From Azohydromonas aeria (lineage in GTDB: Bacteria > Pseudomonadota > Gammaproteobacteria > Burkholderiales > Burkholderiaceae_C): a DNA stretch of 64,000 bases. The notes beneath the pieces were generated by a model. The model did no database searches. It saw only the letters and a program-made list of their open reading frames with translations, and was not told where the DNA came from. Shown here one piece after another: positions 1-8,138 of this stretch. A program made the translations under genes and the position numbers. The stretch's first letter is position 1. Each line of letters starts with the position of its first letter. The stretch spans positions 1 through 64,000 of the forward strand of contig NZ_VIDQ01000032.1 of the NCBI RefSeq assembly GCF_009760915.1. The letters are read 5' to 3'.

Positions 1-318
1 TCCTCGGGGGCAGGCGCGGCACGGTGCGGGATGCGGGCAGCTGCGCGGCAGGCGATAAGGCCCTTGGCATGAGCCGTCTCCCGCGCAACCGGTCATGTCC
101 CCGACTTAACAAGATGCGGGCCAGCCCCGCGAAAGCGCCTCGGCCCGGCGGCGCCAGGGAAGCCCGGGCGTTGGTGCGTCATGCCACCTTCCACCCTGGA
201 CTGCCAGGACTGCCAACCGTGGCAGCACGCGGGCGCCCGCGTCGGAACGCCTGGTGGCGGCTCCCGCAGCCGCGCAGCCCGAGGTGCGCGGCTGCGGCGG
301 CGAAGGCCACTCGGCAGT
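1..318. other. No gene recognised at left edge
   Basis: This GC-rich stretch precedes the DoxX stop codon. The open frames here have low-complexity Arg/Ala/Pro composition, no visible ribosome-binding site and no recognisable motif, so I see no supportable gene. A gene truncated by the window edge cannot be excluded. Confidence 0.4.
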
Positions 319-750
319 TCAGGCGCGAGCCAGGCGGACGCCGCGTGACAGGCGCTCATCCAGGCTCAGCGCGCCGGCGCCGTGCGCCGCGGTCAGGAAC
401 AGGCCGCCCGCGATGGCCAGGTTCTTCATGAACATGATCTGCTGCACGTGGGCCTGGTCGGCCGGCGCGGCCCAGTAGGCATGGAACAGCACGCCCGCGG
501 CCAGCGTGAACAGGCCCAGCGCCAGTGCCGCCCAGCGCGCCCGCAGGCCCACCGCCAGCGCCAGGCCGCCCACCAGCTCCAGCAGACCGGCGCCGAGCGC
601 CAGCACGCCGGCCAGGGGCAGCCCCGCACTGGCGATGTAGCCAGCCGTGCCGGAGAGGTTCCCCAGCTTGGCGAAGCCCGAGGTGACGAAGATCAGCGCC
701 AGCAGCACGCGGCCGGCAAGGACGAGGAACTGGTTGAGCGAGGCATTCAT
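319..750 (-). CDS. DoxX family membrane protein
   Basis: A 143-residue protein made almost entirely of hydrophobic helices (about four membrane segments) with short loops, typical in length and composition for DoxX/YphA-type inner-membrane proteins. An early glycine-rich helix carrying FVTSGFAKLGNL matches the family start, and a C-terminal MKNLAIAGG segment matches the last conserved block. The family is linked to redox homeostasis and quinone-related functions, but no reaction can be assigned from sequence. It lies 47 bases downstream of the pirin gene on the same strand. Pirin and DoxX genes often sit together in proteobacteria and may form a small stress operon here. Confidence 0.85.
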   Translation of the reverse strand: MNASLNQFLVLAGRVLLALIFVTSGFAKLGNLSGTAGYIASAGLPLAGVLALGAGLLELVGGLALAVGLRARWAALALGLFTLAAGVLFHAYWAAPADQAHVQQIMFMKNLAIAGGLFLTAAHGAGALSLDERLSRGVRLARA

Positions 751-797
751 GTCGGATCTCCTTGAACAGGGGTGGTGACCGGAATACGAGGGGCGGA

Positions 798-1517
798 TCA
801 GCGGGCGAGGTCGAACACCAGCACTTCCGCGCCGCGGCCGTTGCGCAGCTCCAGTTGCGCCTCGCCGTCGAGCAGCGCGGCGTCGCCGGCGGCCAGGCGC
901 TGGCCGTTTACCTCGATCTCGCCGCGGGCCACGTGCACGTAGGCCAGGCGTGCCGGGTCCAGCGTCTTCGTGGCGCTTTCCTCGCCATCGAACAGGCCGG
1001 CTTCGATCTCGGCGTCAGCGTTCATCAACAGCGCGCCGTCGGTTCCATGGCCGGAAACGACTGCCACGAGCCGGCCGCGGCGCTGCGCCGGATCGAAGTG
1101 CTTCTGCTCGTAGCCCGGCGCGATGCCGCGCTGGCGCGGCAGGATCCAGATCTGCAGGAAGTGCGTCGCGCGGTCCTTGGCATGGTTGAACTCGCTGTGC
1201 AGCACGCCCGAGCCCGCGCTCATGCGCTGCACGTCGCCGGGACGGATCACGCCGCTGGCGCCGCCCGCGTCGCCGTTGCCCATGCTGTCCTTGTGCGCGA
1301 GCTCGCCGTCGAGCACGTAGCTGACGATCTCCATGTCGCGGTGCCCGTGCGTGCCGAAGCCGCTGCCCGCGGCGACCCGGTCCTCGTTGATGACGCGCAG
1401 GTTGCCGAAGCCCATGTGCGCCGGGTCGTAGTAGTCGGCAAAGGAGAAGCTGTGGCGGCTGTCGAGCCAGCCGTGGTTGGCGTGGCCCCGGTCCGAAGAC
1501 TTGCGCAGCGTGATCAT
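798..1517 (-). CDS. Pirin family protein (bicupin)
   Basis: A 239-residue protein with the pirin N-terminal cupin: SFSFADYYDPAHMGFGNLRVINED, then GTHGHRDMEIVSYVLDGEL and SGVLHSEFNHAK, which supply the His/His/His/Glu metal-binding set of YhhW-like pirins. The C-terminal cupin is degenerate, as in the family. Some members show quercetin 2,3-dioxygenase activity, while others act as redox-sensitive regulators; the physiological role here is unknown. A purine-rich GAAAGGA site precedes the ATG. It is probably co-transcribed with the downstream doxX-like gene. The LysR regulator often found divergent to pirin genes is absent. Confidence 0.88.
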   Translation of the reverse strand: MITLRKSSDRGHANHGWLDSRHSFSFADYYDPAHMGFGNLRVINEDRVAAGSGFGTHGHRDMEIVSYVLDGELAHKDSMGNGDAGGASGVIRPGDVQRMSAGSGVLHSEFNHAKDRATHFLQIWILPRQRGIAPGYEQKHFDPAQRRGRLVAVVSGHGTDGALLMNADAEIEAGLFDGEESATKTLDPARLAYVHVARGEIEVNGQRLAAGDAALLDGEAQLELRNGRGAEVLVFDLAR

Positions 1518-1863
1518 GGCGGTCCTTTCCTTCGATGGTTTCGAACGATTTTTGGATGCCGCTTCTCAACGGCATGACGCCATTGTGTTGACCTGCATCA
1601 ACCCAAAGATTGAGACTTTTGAGTTGCTACTGTCGATTCCATCGAACATGACGGCGCCAAGCGCAGGCCCGGTGGGCGCATCGGGCCCGGGCCAACGGCC
1701 GCCCTGCTCCGCCTCGATGAGCGCGAAGTCGGCATGGATGGGCGACTCCACGCCGGGTGTCATGCCAGGCCCGGCATGCCCCGATCAGCGTCAACGATGC
1801 GCCGATCGAATGGACCCCTTTTTCAATATCCTTTTCCAGGCTCCGACAAAGCCAGGCGTATTT
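1518..1863. other. Intergenic, pirin to VOC gene
   Basis: About 345 bases without a supportable gene. The part next to the pirin start (about 1578-1640) is more AT-rich than its surroundings and presumably holds the pirin promoter; no clear hairpin or operator was seen. Confidence 0.4.
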
Positions 1864-2232
1864 TCAAGCCTGGCTCTGTGATTGACTTGCCCACCTGAGG
1901 CGATTGCCATCCGGATCGGTCACCACGAATTCCCGCGTGCCCCAGGAAGTATTCTCGGGATTCGTTGCCGACCGGCAGCCTCGCGCCAGCAGGTCCCGGT
2001 AATAGGCGTCAACGTCGTTGATGACGAAATACACGGCGCCACCGACCTGGCAGTCGCCGGCATGCTCGGTCAGGAAAATGGTTTGCCCATCGCGCGTGAG
2101 TTGTACGAACAAGGGAAACCCGGGCTCGAATTGGTGCTTCCAGTCCACGGTGAAACCCAGGATTTCCACGTAGAAAGGCAGGCTGCGCTCCGCCACGGTC
2201 ATGCGCAGCTGGGGAATGACGGTCTGGCCCAT
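1864..2232 (-). CDS. VOC superfamily (bleomycin-resistance-like) protein
   Basis: A 122-residue protein of the glyoxalase/bleomycin-resistance/dioxygenase fold. The two beta-alpha-beta-beta-beta repeats are visible: RSLPFYVEILGF with FPLFVQLTRDGQTIFL in the first, and AVYFVINDVDAYYRDLLARG with EFVVTDPDGNRLRW in the second. The end FVVTDPDGNRLRWA is characteristic of antibiotic-binding members (BRP type). The length fits a single-domain subunit that would work as a dimer. A strong GAGGAGG site precedes the ATG. No partner gene suggests a substrate. It could be a drug-binding protein or an uncharacterised VOC enzyme. Confidence 0.85.
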   Translation of the reverse strand: MGQTVIPQLRMTVAERSLPFYVEILGFTVDWKHQFEPGFPLFVQLTRDGQTIFLTEHAGDCQVGGAVYFVINDVDAYYRDLLARGCRSATNPENTSWGTREFVVTDPDGNRLRWASQSQSQA

Positions 2233-2312
2233 TTGTATTCCTCCTCGCTGTCAGCGAGCGGTTTGCCGCATTTGAAGCCCTGCACCCGCGCGCGGCCTTG
2301 CCTGGCACCGGT

Positions 2313-2412
2313 TCACTCGGCCTGCGATTCCAGTTTTCGGGCGATGCGTGCCGCACGGCGTTCCCGCGTTGCCGCTGATTTTCCGCCGCGAACATATTCC
2401 ATGACGGCGCGA
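2313..2412 (-). pseudogene. Possible YdeI/OmpD-like C-terminal remnant
   Basis: Reading the minus strand towards the stop at 2313 gives a basic helix containing MEYVRGGKSAATRERRAARI. It resembles the C-terminal helix of YdeI/OmpD-associated (DUF1905-type) proteins, where a hydrophobic-Tyr-Val/Ile segment is followed by K-x(3)-TR-x-RR-x(2)-RIA. No upstream domain in any frame completes the protein, because the same DNA runs into the DUF3325 gene. I read it as a decayed tail rather than a functional gene. The similarity is short and could be chance. Confidence 0.3.
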
Positions 2413-2430
2413 AAGCCGACGCCGGGCGGT

Positions 2431-2778
2431 TCAGCCGTGCGGCCCGGCAACGGCTCCGCGCTGCCGGCCCGGCGGCCACGCCAGCGCCAGCAGTGCGGGC
2501 CGGCGCGCGAGGGCCAGGGCCACCGCCACGGCACTGCCGGCCAGCAGCATCACCCACACCAGCACCGCCATCGAGGGCCGGTCGGCCCGCAGGCAGGCCA
2601 GCAGCGACAGCAGCAAGGCGGCCGCGCCCAGCGCACGCAGCGCGCGGCGCGTGCGCACGGCCTCGTCGGCGGGGCGGTGCATCACCTGGCTCCAGTGCAC
2701 GTCCATGCCCAGTGCCAGCCAGGCCATGCCGGCCAGGCTCAGCCCGGCCGCCACCATCAGCCACGACGACTCAGCCAT
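2431..2778 (-). CDS. DUF3325 family small membrane protein
   Basis: A 115-residue protein, taking the ATG at 2778, with three to four predicted membrane helices (MVAAGLSLAGMAWLALGM, the LRALGAAALLLSLLACLR helix, MAVLVWVMLLAGSAVAVALALA). Size, topology and position identify it as DUF3325, a family found next to PepSY-type membrane reductases in siderophore operons. Its ATG overlaps the stop of the PepSY gene by 8 bases, so the two are translationally coupled. A longer frame starts at 2874 but would run back inside the PepSY gene, so the overlapping ATG is preferred. Its role in ferrisiderophore handling is inferred from context only. Confidence 0.75.
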   Translation of the reverse strand: MAESSWLMVAAGLSLAGMAWLALGMDVHWSQVMHRPADEAVRTRRALRALGAAALLLSLLACLRADRPSMAVLVWVMLLAGSAVAVALALARRPALLALAWPPGRQRGAVAGPHG

Positions 2779-4471
2779 GCGCCACCTTCGCTGAGGGCCG
2801 GGCCGCCTTAGGGCGCAAGCCGGCGTGCTCGCGCAGCGCCAGCCGGCGCGCGGCCCGGACTGCCAGCGCCGCACCGGCCAGCAGGCTCAGGTCCAGGCCC
2901 GCCACGGCCCGATCAGGGTGGGTGAACAGGGTCTTGAGCAGGTGATCGCCGGTGGTGACCGCGTTGAGGACGACGGCCGCCACGGCCAGCACCGCGATCG
3001 TCCAGCACTGCTCGCGCCATGCCGGGTTCATGCGCGCCCGGGCCACCGGGGCGCCGCGCCAGAGGGCGTGCGCCAGCGCCAGCCCCCAGGCGCTCCAGAA
3101 GGCCAGCTTCTCCCAGTCGCCCTTGCCCGCGAGGTCGGCCGGCAGCAGCCGGTTGGCCACCAGCATGCCCAGGGCCGCCACCACCATGCCGGTGACCGTC
3201 GTCACCGCCAGCGCATCGACCACGCGGCTGCCCGGGCTACCGGCCGCGGCATGCTGCTGCTTGCGCTTCTCGACGAAGAAGACGAAGCCCGTGGCGATGC
3301 AGGCACAGCCCAGCAGGCCGCCGAGGACGTAGAGCCAGCGCAGCAGCCAGTGCTCGAAGTGCTGCAGGTGCAGCCCGGTGAGGAACTCGTTGACTTCCGA
3401 CACCGCCGTGCGCGGCGGGTCCTCGCGCAGCACCGCGCCGGTGCTGGCCTTGAAGTGGATGCCCTCGCCCACCAGCGCCACGCGGTCGCTGCCGGCGCGG
3501 TAGATGCTCACGTAGCTGTTGGCGTCGCCCACGTGGTGCACCACCAGGTAGCCCACCTCGCCGGCCATGTCGCGCGCGGCCCAGCGGCGCTTGGCCTCGG
3601 CCACCATCGCGTCCACCGAGGCCAGCGGCGCGGGCTGGCCCGAGCGCTCGTGCGGCAGCCCGGTGGCCCGGGCTTCGAGCGCCTCGTGCCGGTCGTGCAG
3701 CGGCTTGAGCTGCGTGTGGCTGACCGGGAAGTAGACCGTGCCCGCGAAGATCAGCAGCCCGGTGAAGGCAAAGAAGAAGTGGAACGGCAGCGCCACCACG
3801 CCGGTGAGGTTGTGCAGGTCCAGCGCACTGCGCTGCGTGCGCTTCCAGGGGCGGAAGGTGAAGAACTCGCGGAAGATCTTGCGGTGCATGACCACGCCGC
3901 TGACCAGCGCCACCAGCATGGCGAAGCCGGCCAGGCCGACGATCCAGGTGCCCAGGTTCTTCCAGGTCCAGTTCAGCCCGTAGTGCATCGGGTAGAACCA
4001 GCCGCTGCCGATCTTGAGCGCGTCGTCGCGCACCGGCGTGCCGCTGCGCGGGTCGATGGTGACGTTGCCGTGGATGTGGTTGTGCGCGTCCGGGTCCCTG
4101 GGGTGCGGCACGCCAAAGCCCACGCCCATGATGAGCACCGGGTCGCGGTGCGTGGTGTAGGCCCAGAACTCGTCGGCCGGCAGCTCCCGCCGCGGCGTCA
4201 TCGGGCCCTGGGCGGCATCGTGCAGCGCGGGCATGTTGGCCGCGTAGTCCGCCTCCTGCGGCTCGACCTGGCGCAGCAGGGGCAGCAGCATGCGGTCGAA
4301 GGACGGCATGGGCTGCGGTTCGAAGCGCGTCTCGGGAATCGCCCAGCGGTCGATCTCGCGGTCGAACACCGACAGCGACCCGAAGAAGAAGCACACCATC
4401 AGCACGAAGCCCAGCGCCAGACCGAACCAGGTGTGCAGCCAGGCCATGGCCTGCCGGAAGTTGGCAAACAT
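2771..4471 (-). CDS. PepSY-TM iron-uptake protein (ferrisiderophore reductase type)
   Basis: A 566-residue inner-membrane protein with the PepSY-associated TM architecture. A first helix (WLHTWFGLALGFVLMVCFFFGSL) contains the conserved HxW-like entry, a large periplasmic domain follows (about 40-180), then paired helices (GLAGFAMLVALVSGVVMHRKIF), a histidine-bearing block ALDLHNLTGVVALPFHF, a second PepSY region (about 270-345) and several C-terminal helices. Conserved membrane histidines are typical of heme-binding FpvG/FoxB-like proteins that reduce ferric siderophores. It lies directly downstream of the TonB receptor and DUF3649 genes and should be Fur-controlled with them. The ATG at 4471 has a GGAGG site. 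Confidence 0.85.
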   Translation of the reverse strand: MFANFRQAMAWLHTWFGLALGFVLMVCFFFGSLSVFDREIDRWAIPETRFEPQPMPSFDRMLLPLLRQVEPQEADYAANMPALHDAAQGPMTPRRELPADEFWAYTTHRDPVLIMGVGFGVPHPRDPDAHNHIHGNVTIDPRSGTPVRDDALKIGSGWFYPMHYGLNWTWKNLGTWIVGLAGFAMLVALVSGVVMHRKIFREFFTFRPWKRTQRSALDLHNLTGVVALPFHFFFAFTGLLIFAGTVYFPVSHTQLKPLHDRHEALEARATGLPHERSGQPAPLASVDAMVAEAKRRWAARDMAGEVGYLVVHHVGDANSYVSIYRAGSDRVALVGEGIHFKASTGAVLREDPPRTAVSEVNEFLTGLHLQHFEHWLLRWLYVLGGLLGCACIATGFVFFVEKRKQQHAAAGSPGSRVVDALAVTTVTGMVVAALGMLVANRLLPADLAGKGDWEKLAFWSAWGLALAHALWRGAPVARARMNPAWREQCWTIAVLAVAAVVLNAVTTGDHLLKTLFTHPDRAVAGLDLSLLAGAALAVRAARRLALREHAGLRPKAARPSAKVAHG

Positions 4472-4486
4472 CGTCTCGGGCCTCCG

Positions 4487-4798
4487 TCAGGACAGCAGGA
4501 ATCGCTGCAGCCCCCAGGCCGCGGCGCTCATCAGCACGGCGCCGGCGCCGAGCAGCGTCCAGGCACGGGCGACGCTGCGGGCGCTGAAGGCCCAGAGGAA
4601 CAGCAGCAGGAACAGCACGAAGGCCAGCAGCAGCAGCGCCGTCTCGGCCTCGTGGAAGTCCACGCCCAGGGCCACCAGGGCGGTGATGCCCAGCGCGGTG
4701 AAGCTCCAGCAGAAGGCGTAGCCGCCCAGCAGCCCGGCGGCGACGCGGGACGCCAGGCGCAGGCCGCGGCCGGCGGCGGCGGAGGGGGTCGCAGCCAC
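4487..4798 (-). CDS. DUF3649 family membrane protein
   Basis: A protein of about 103 residues from a GTG at 4798, five bases after the TonB receptor stop; an upstream ATG (4861) would overlap the receptor and adds a poorly conserved tail. It has two to three hydrophobic helices (RVAAGLLGGYAFCWSFTALGI, ALLLLAFVLFLLLFLWAFSA and a C-terminal one). The FCWSFTALG segment and the length match DUF3649 iron-transporter-associated proteins. The family is consistently encoded between TonB siderophore receptors and PepSY proteins, and its biochemical role is unknown. It probably assembles with the PepSY protein in the inner membrane. Confidence 0.75.
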   Translation of the reverse strand: MAATPSAAAGRGLRLASRVAAGLLGGYAFCWSFTALGITALVALGVDFHEAETALLLLAFVLFLLLFLWAFSARSVARAWTLLGAGAVLMSAAAWGLQRFLLS

Positions 4799-4802
4799 GG
4801 CG

Positions 4803-6929
4803 TCAGAGCTTGTAGTCGAGAGACAGCATGGCGCTACGCGGCGCGCCGTAGAGGGCGCCATAGGCCAGGCTGCCGATGTACTTCTTGTCGAACACGTTGT
4901 TGACGTTGAGCCGCAGCGTCGCGGCCGGGCTCAGCTCGTAGGCGGCGAAGGCGTTGGCCACCAGGTAGCCGCCCTGCCGGGCGGCGCCGGCCTTGTAGAC
5001 CTCCGACTGCCACTTGCCGCCCGCGCCCAGGCGCAGGGCCGGCAGCCCGGGCACGCGGCTGTCGAAGCGGAAGTTGAGCGTGTTGCGCGGCACCCACTCG
5101 TAGATGTCGTTGCCGTCCGGGCCGGTCAGCAGCAGCCGGGTGTAGCCCAGCGTCACCCTGGCGTCCTGGCTCAGGCGGCCGGTGGCCTCGATCTCGAAAC
5201 CCTTTGACTTCACGTCCTTGGGCTCGTACCAGTACTGGCCGTTGAGGCTGCCGCCGGAGATGACGCCGCCGTAGGTGGCCAGGCCTTCCTGCCTGGCGGT
5301 GAACAGCGCGAACGTGGTCAGCAGCGAGCGCTTGAGCCACTCCGCCTTCACGCCGACTTCGGCATTGACGCCCTTCACCGGCGCCAGGTACTCGCCGTTG
5401 CGGTCCGTCTGGTCCTGGTTCTGGAAGATGTTCGAGTACGACGCGTAGCCCAGGACCTCCGGCGTGAAGTCGTAGGTGACGCCGACGTAGGGGCTGACCT
5501 TGCTGGTGTCCGGGTAGTTCGTGTTGGTGGCCGCGTTGCCGTACACCGCGGCGCCGCTGCGCTCCAGCCGCACGGCGTTCACGCCCAGCACGCCCTTGAG
5601 CGAGTCGGTCAGCGCCAGGTGCGAGGCCGCGTACAGGCGCGTGAGCGTCTGCTCGCCGTCGCGGTCGTGCCGGCGCGGCCCCCATTGGGGCTCCGCATAG
5701 GCATCGCCGCCGTACGGGAAGGCCGGCAGCGGATCGAACATGTGGGTCTGCGCGGCGTAGGTGTCGGTCGAGGTCTCCTGGCGCGACTGGCTCAGGCCCA
5801 CGAGCAGGCTGTGCTCGCGGCCGAAGGCGGAGAACTGGCCGGTGAGGTTGAGGTCGAGCAGGTGGTTGTCCGTGCTGCCCAGGCTGCGGTAGGGCCAGCC
5901 GACCAGGCCGGTGTTGTCCGGGTTCAGCACCCCGCTGGGCGAGTAGGCGTAGAGCAGGCGCGTCGCCTCGTTGGCGTGGCGGTAGTTGTAGGTCGCCTTG
6001 GCCTCCCAGCCGGCACCCAGCCGGTGCGTGTACTCGGCAAAGGCGCTGTGCGACTTCGTGTCCCAGTAGGCCCACTTCGCGGAGGTGGAGGAGCCGACGT
6101 CGAAATCGGCCTGCGTGCCGTCGGAGCGGCGCAGCGTCAGCGAGCCCCACATCGGCGCATCCTGCTTCGCGTCCACGGCGGTGACGCCCAGGGTCAGCAC
6201 GCCGTTGCTGCCGATCTGGCCGTCGATCACGCCATAGATCGACGTGCGCTGGTTCTTCAGGTCGCGCACGTACGAGTTCCTGTCCTCGTGCGCCACGACC
6301 AGCCGGCCGGCCCAGGCGCCGTCCTCGGTCAGGATCCTGTTGTAGTCCAGCGTGGCGCGCTTGAGGCCCCAGGAGCCGCCGGACAGGCCGACGACGCCGC
6401 CGTCCTTGTTGGTCGGGCGCTTGCGCACGTAGTTGATGGTGCCCGACGAGTTGCCCACGCCGGTAAGCAGGCCGTTGGCGCCGCGGATCACCTCGATGCG
6501 CTCGAACAGGAAGGTGTCCTCGCGGCCGACGACGGTGCCCCAGGAGTTGGTCATGCCCAGGCCATCGACCTGCGTCAGCTGGATCTCGAAGCCGCGCGCG
6601 TTGAAGGTGGCGCGGTTGGTCTCGTACTGCTCGACGTTGATGCCGGTGGCCAGCCCCAGCGCCTCGTTGCTGCCGGTCAGGCCGTAGTCGGTCAGCTCCT
6701 GCCGCTCGATGGTGCTGATGCTCTGCGGCGTCTCCTTGATCTCCATCGGCAAGCCGGTGGCGCCCTTGGAGACGCGCGCCGCGCGCTTGCCGCTGACGAC
6801 GATCGCCCCCAGCGTGGCCTCCTCTTCCTGGGCCTGGACCTGGGGCTGGACCTGCTGGGCCTGGGCCCGGTCGCCCAGCGCGATGGAGGCTGCGAGGGCG
6901 CAGGCGGTCATCAGGAAATGCTGCTTCAT
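4803..6929 (-). CDS. TonB-dependent siderophore receptor
   Basis: Outer-membrane receptor of 708 residues from the ATG at 6929, chosen because it starts a clean signal peptide (KQHFLMTACALAASIALG, cleavage after AQA). The plug domain follows (KETPQSISTIERQELTDYGL, GFEIQLTQVDGLGM, FERIEVIRGANGLLTGVGN), then a 22-strand barrel ending in LSLDYKL with the usual terminal aromatic/hydrophobic pattern. The wording matches FpvA/FoxA-like ferrisiderophore receptors, but there is no N-terminal signalling (STN) domain, so no sigma/anti-sigma control is expected. It heads the operon with DUF3649, PepSY and DUF3325, and two Fur-like boxes lie just upstream. The siderophore cannot be read from sequence; no siderophore synthesis genes are nearby. 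Confidence 0.92.
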   Translation of the reverse strand: MKQHFLMTACALAASIALGDRAQAQQVQPQVQAQEEEATLGAIVVSGKRAARVSKGATGLPMEIKETPQSISTIERQELTDYGLTGSNEALGLATGINVEQYETNRATFNARGFEIQLTQVDGLGMTNSWGTVVGREDTFLFERIEVIRGANGLLTGVGNSSGTINYVRKRPTNKDGGVVGLSGGSWGLKRATLDYNRILTEDGAWAGRLVVAHEDRNSYVRDLKNQRTSIYGVIDGQIGSNGVLTLGVTAVDAKQDAPMWGSLTLRRSDGTQADFDVGSSTSAKWAYWDTKSHSAFAEYTHRLGAGWEAKATYNYRHANEATRLLYAYSPSGVLNPDNTGLVGWPYRSLGSTDNHLLDLNLTGQFSAFGREHSLLVGLSQSRQETSTDTYAAQTHMFDPLPAFPYGGDAYAEPQWGPRRHDRDGEQTLTRLYAASHLALTDSLKGVLGVNAVRLERSGAAVYGNAATNTNYPDTSKVSPYVGVTYDFTPEVLGYASYSNIFQNQDQTDRNGEYLAPVKGVNAEVGVKAEWLKRSLLTTFALFTARQEGLATYGGVISGGSLNGQYWYEPKDVKSKGFEIEATGRLSQDARVTLGYTRLLLTGPDGNDIYEWVPRNTLNFRFDSRVPGLPALRLGAGGKWQSEVYKAGAARQGGYLVANAFAAYELSPAATLRLNVNNVFDKKYIGSLAYGALYGAPRSAMLSLDYKL

Positions 6930-7063
6930 CAACTTCTTCGGTCTGGATGTCGGAACGGGGTGGGCGCGCCGCATCGGCCCCCGGGACGGGCGAGCGGCCT
7001 GCACGGGTGAACCCGGCAGGCCGCCACGTCATCCAGGCACCAGCAAGCCAACGCGAATACGAA

Positions 7064-7095
7064 TGAGACTATATCTCATTTGAGAACGGTTCTCA
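7064..7095. promoter_or_regulatory. Tandem Fur boxes upstream of TonB receptor
   Basis: Two 15-base palindromes stand side by side: TGAGACTATATCTCA (7064-7078) and TGAGAACGGTTCTCA (7081-7095), 17 bases apart. Each has the TGAGA-N5-TCTCA form typical of betaproteobacterial Fur sites. They lie about 135 bases upstream of the receptor start in an otherwise GC-rich stretch. Iron-repressed transcription of the receptor operon is inferred. Confidence 0.8.
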
Positions 7096-7197
7096 TTGTT
7101 GAGCCATGGCCTTGGTGGAGAGATTGATGTCCGCGGGCCGGGCGTGCCGGCGTGCAGCGCGGCCGGCGGCGGCAAGGCGCCCTCGGCGGGCGCCTCG

Positions 7198-7443
7198 TCA
7201 GGCGCAGCGCGCGGCCCGCATCAGCTCGAACTCGAACACCGCCAGCGTCGCCATCTCGTCGAGCAATCCGTTGACGCTCATGCCGCGCTCGCGCGCCACC
7301 TCGCGCAGCTGGCGCGCCTTGTCAGCGGAGATCCGCAGCGTCAGGCGCGCCGGCTCCTGCGTTTCGCCGGCGGGCGCCTTGCGCCCGCCGGATGCGCCCC
7401 AACGCGCAGGCCCTGCCGCTGCCGCTTCCACCGGCGCGCTCAC
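7198..7443 (-). CDS. Small ribbon-helix-helix protein next to fur
   Basis: An 81-residue protein whose central part (RLTLRISADKARQLREVARERGMSVNGLL, about residues 33-61) has the beta-strand, helix, helix layout of Arc/CopG/HicB-like ribbon-helix-helix DNA-binding proteins; the N terminus is Ala/Gly/Pro-rich linker. The start is a GTG at 7443, only one base after the fur stop codon, which implies translational coupling. No toxin-like partner is adjacent, so it is unlikely to be a classical antitoxin. It may be a small co-regulator made with Fur. Function not established. Confidence 0.6.
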   Translation of the reverse strand: MSAPVEAAAAGPARWGASGGRKAPAGETQEPARLTLRISADKARQLREVARERGMSVNGLLDEMATLAVFEFELMRAARCA

Positions 7444-7444
7444 G

Positions 7445-7906
7445 TCAGTGCTGGCCAGGCGCTTGCGAGCCGCCGCACGTGGGGGCGGAGCACAGGCCGT
7501 ACAGCGTCAATGCGTGCTCGCGCAACTCGAAGCCCATGGCCTCGGCCACGGCGCGCTGGCGGTCCTCGATCGCGGCGTCATGGAACTCCTCCACGCGGCC
7601 GCAACGCATGCACACCAGGTGATCGTGATGGGCGTCCTGCCGCAGCTCGAACACGGACTTGCCGCCGTCGAAGTTGCTGCGTGCGAGCAGCCCCGCCTGC
7701 TCGAACTGCATCAGCACGCGGTACACGGTGGCCAGGCCGATGTCGGAGCCGGCGTTGAGCAGCTCCCGGTACACGTCTTCCGCGCTGAGATGGCGGGCGT
7801 CGGCGTGCTTGAAGACGTCGAGCACCCGCATGCGCGGCAGCGTGGCCTTGAGGCCACTGTTCCTGAGATCTTCCAACTCCGCCTGCGATGGCGCTTGCTT
7901 GCTCAT
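7445..7906 (-). CDS. Fur family iron-responsive regulator
   Basis: A 153-residue Fur-family repressor: winged helix (LKATLPRMRVLDVFKHADARHLSAEDVYRELL, GLATVYRVLMQFEQAGLL) followed by the metal-binding dimerisation domain (KSVFELRQD, then HHDHLVCMRCGRVEEF). The HHDHLxCxxC motif and the final Cys pair (GLCSAPTCGG) are typical of Fur proper rather than Zur or PerR, but metal specificity is inference. Being on an apparent secondary replicon it may be a paralogue of a chromosomal Fur. Upstream lies a TGAGAA-N3-TTCTCA box shared with the divergent DUF2325 gene, suggesting autoregulation. The ribbon-helix-helix gene follows after one base. Confidence 0.9.
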   Translation of the reverse strand: MSKQAPSQAELEDLRNSGLKATLPRMRVLDVFKHADARHLSAEDVYRELLNAGSDIGLATVYRVLMQFEQAGLLARSNFDGGKSVFELRQDAHHDHLVCMRCGRVEEFHDAAIEDRQRAVAEAMGFELREHALTLYGLCSAPTCGGSQAPGQH

Positions 7907-8045
7907 GGGTCACCTTCCAAGTGCTGCCTGCAGCGGATCGGGGCGCCCCGTGCCCGCATGGCAGGGGTATGCACTCGACCCGACAGGGCCTTCATTCTAG
8001 ACAGGAATGATTCTTGTTCATCACTGCGGCCGCAACTCTTGCGAA

Positions 8046-8060
8046 TGAGAATGCTTCTCA
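8046..8060. promoter_or_regulatory. Fur box between fur and DUF2325 gene
   Basis: A perfect 15-base inverted repeat TGAGAATGCTTCTCA, the same form as the right-hand box at 7081-7095. It sits in the divergent control region of the Fur paralogue and the DUF2325 gene. A looser AT-rich patch containing GAATGATTCTTGTTC lies at about 8005-8019 and could be a second weaker site. It predicts iron control of both genes. Confidence 0.7.
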
Positions 8061-8138
8061 CTAGACTGCGATGCAAAGGGCTGCCGGCGTGACCGCGCCG
8101 ATGGCAGGGGACGGGATTTCGCCAAGGACGACACGGGC

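Noticed and set aside
4799..4861. Upstream start for the DUF3649 protein
   Set aside because: It would overlap the TonB receptor coding end and adds Cys/Ser/Thr-rich residues not typical of the family; the GTG at 4798 is better placed.
2825..4903. 692-codon open frame on the plus strand
   Set aside because: It lies antisense to the PepSY and DUF3649 genes, has Gln/Arg/His-rich composition and no motif. High GC content creates such frames; the minus-strand genes carry the family motifs.
7198..7443. Antitoxin of a toxin-antitoxin pair
   Set aside because: No toxin-like gene is adjacent; the tight coupling is to fur.
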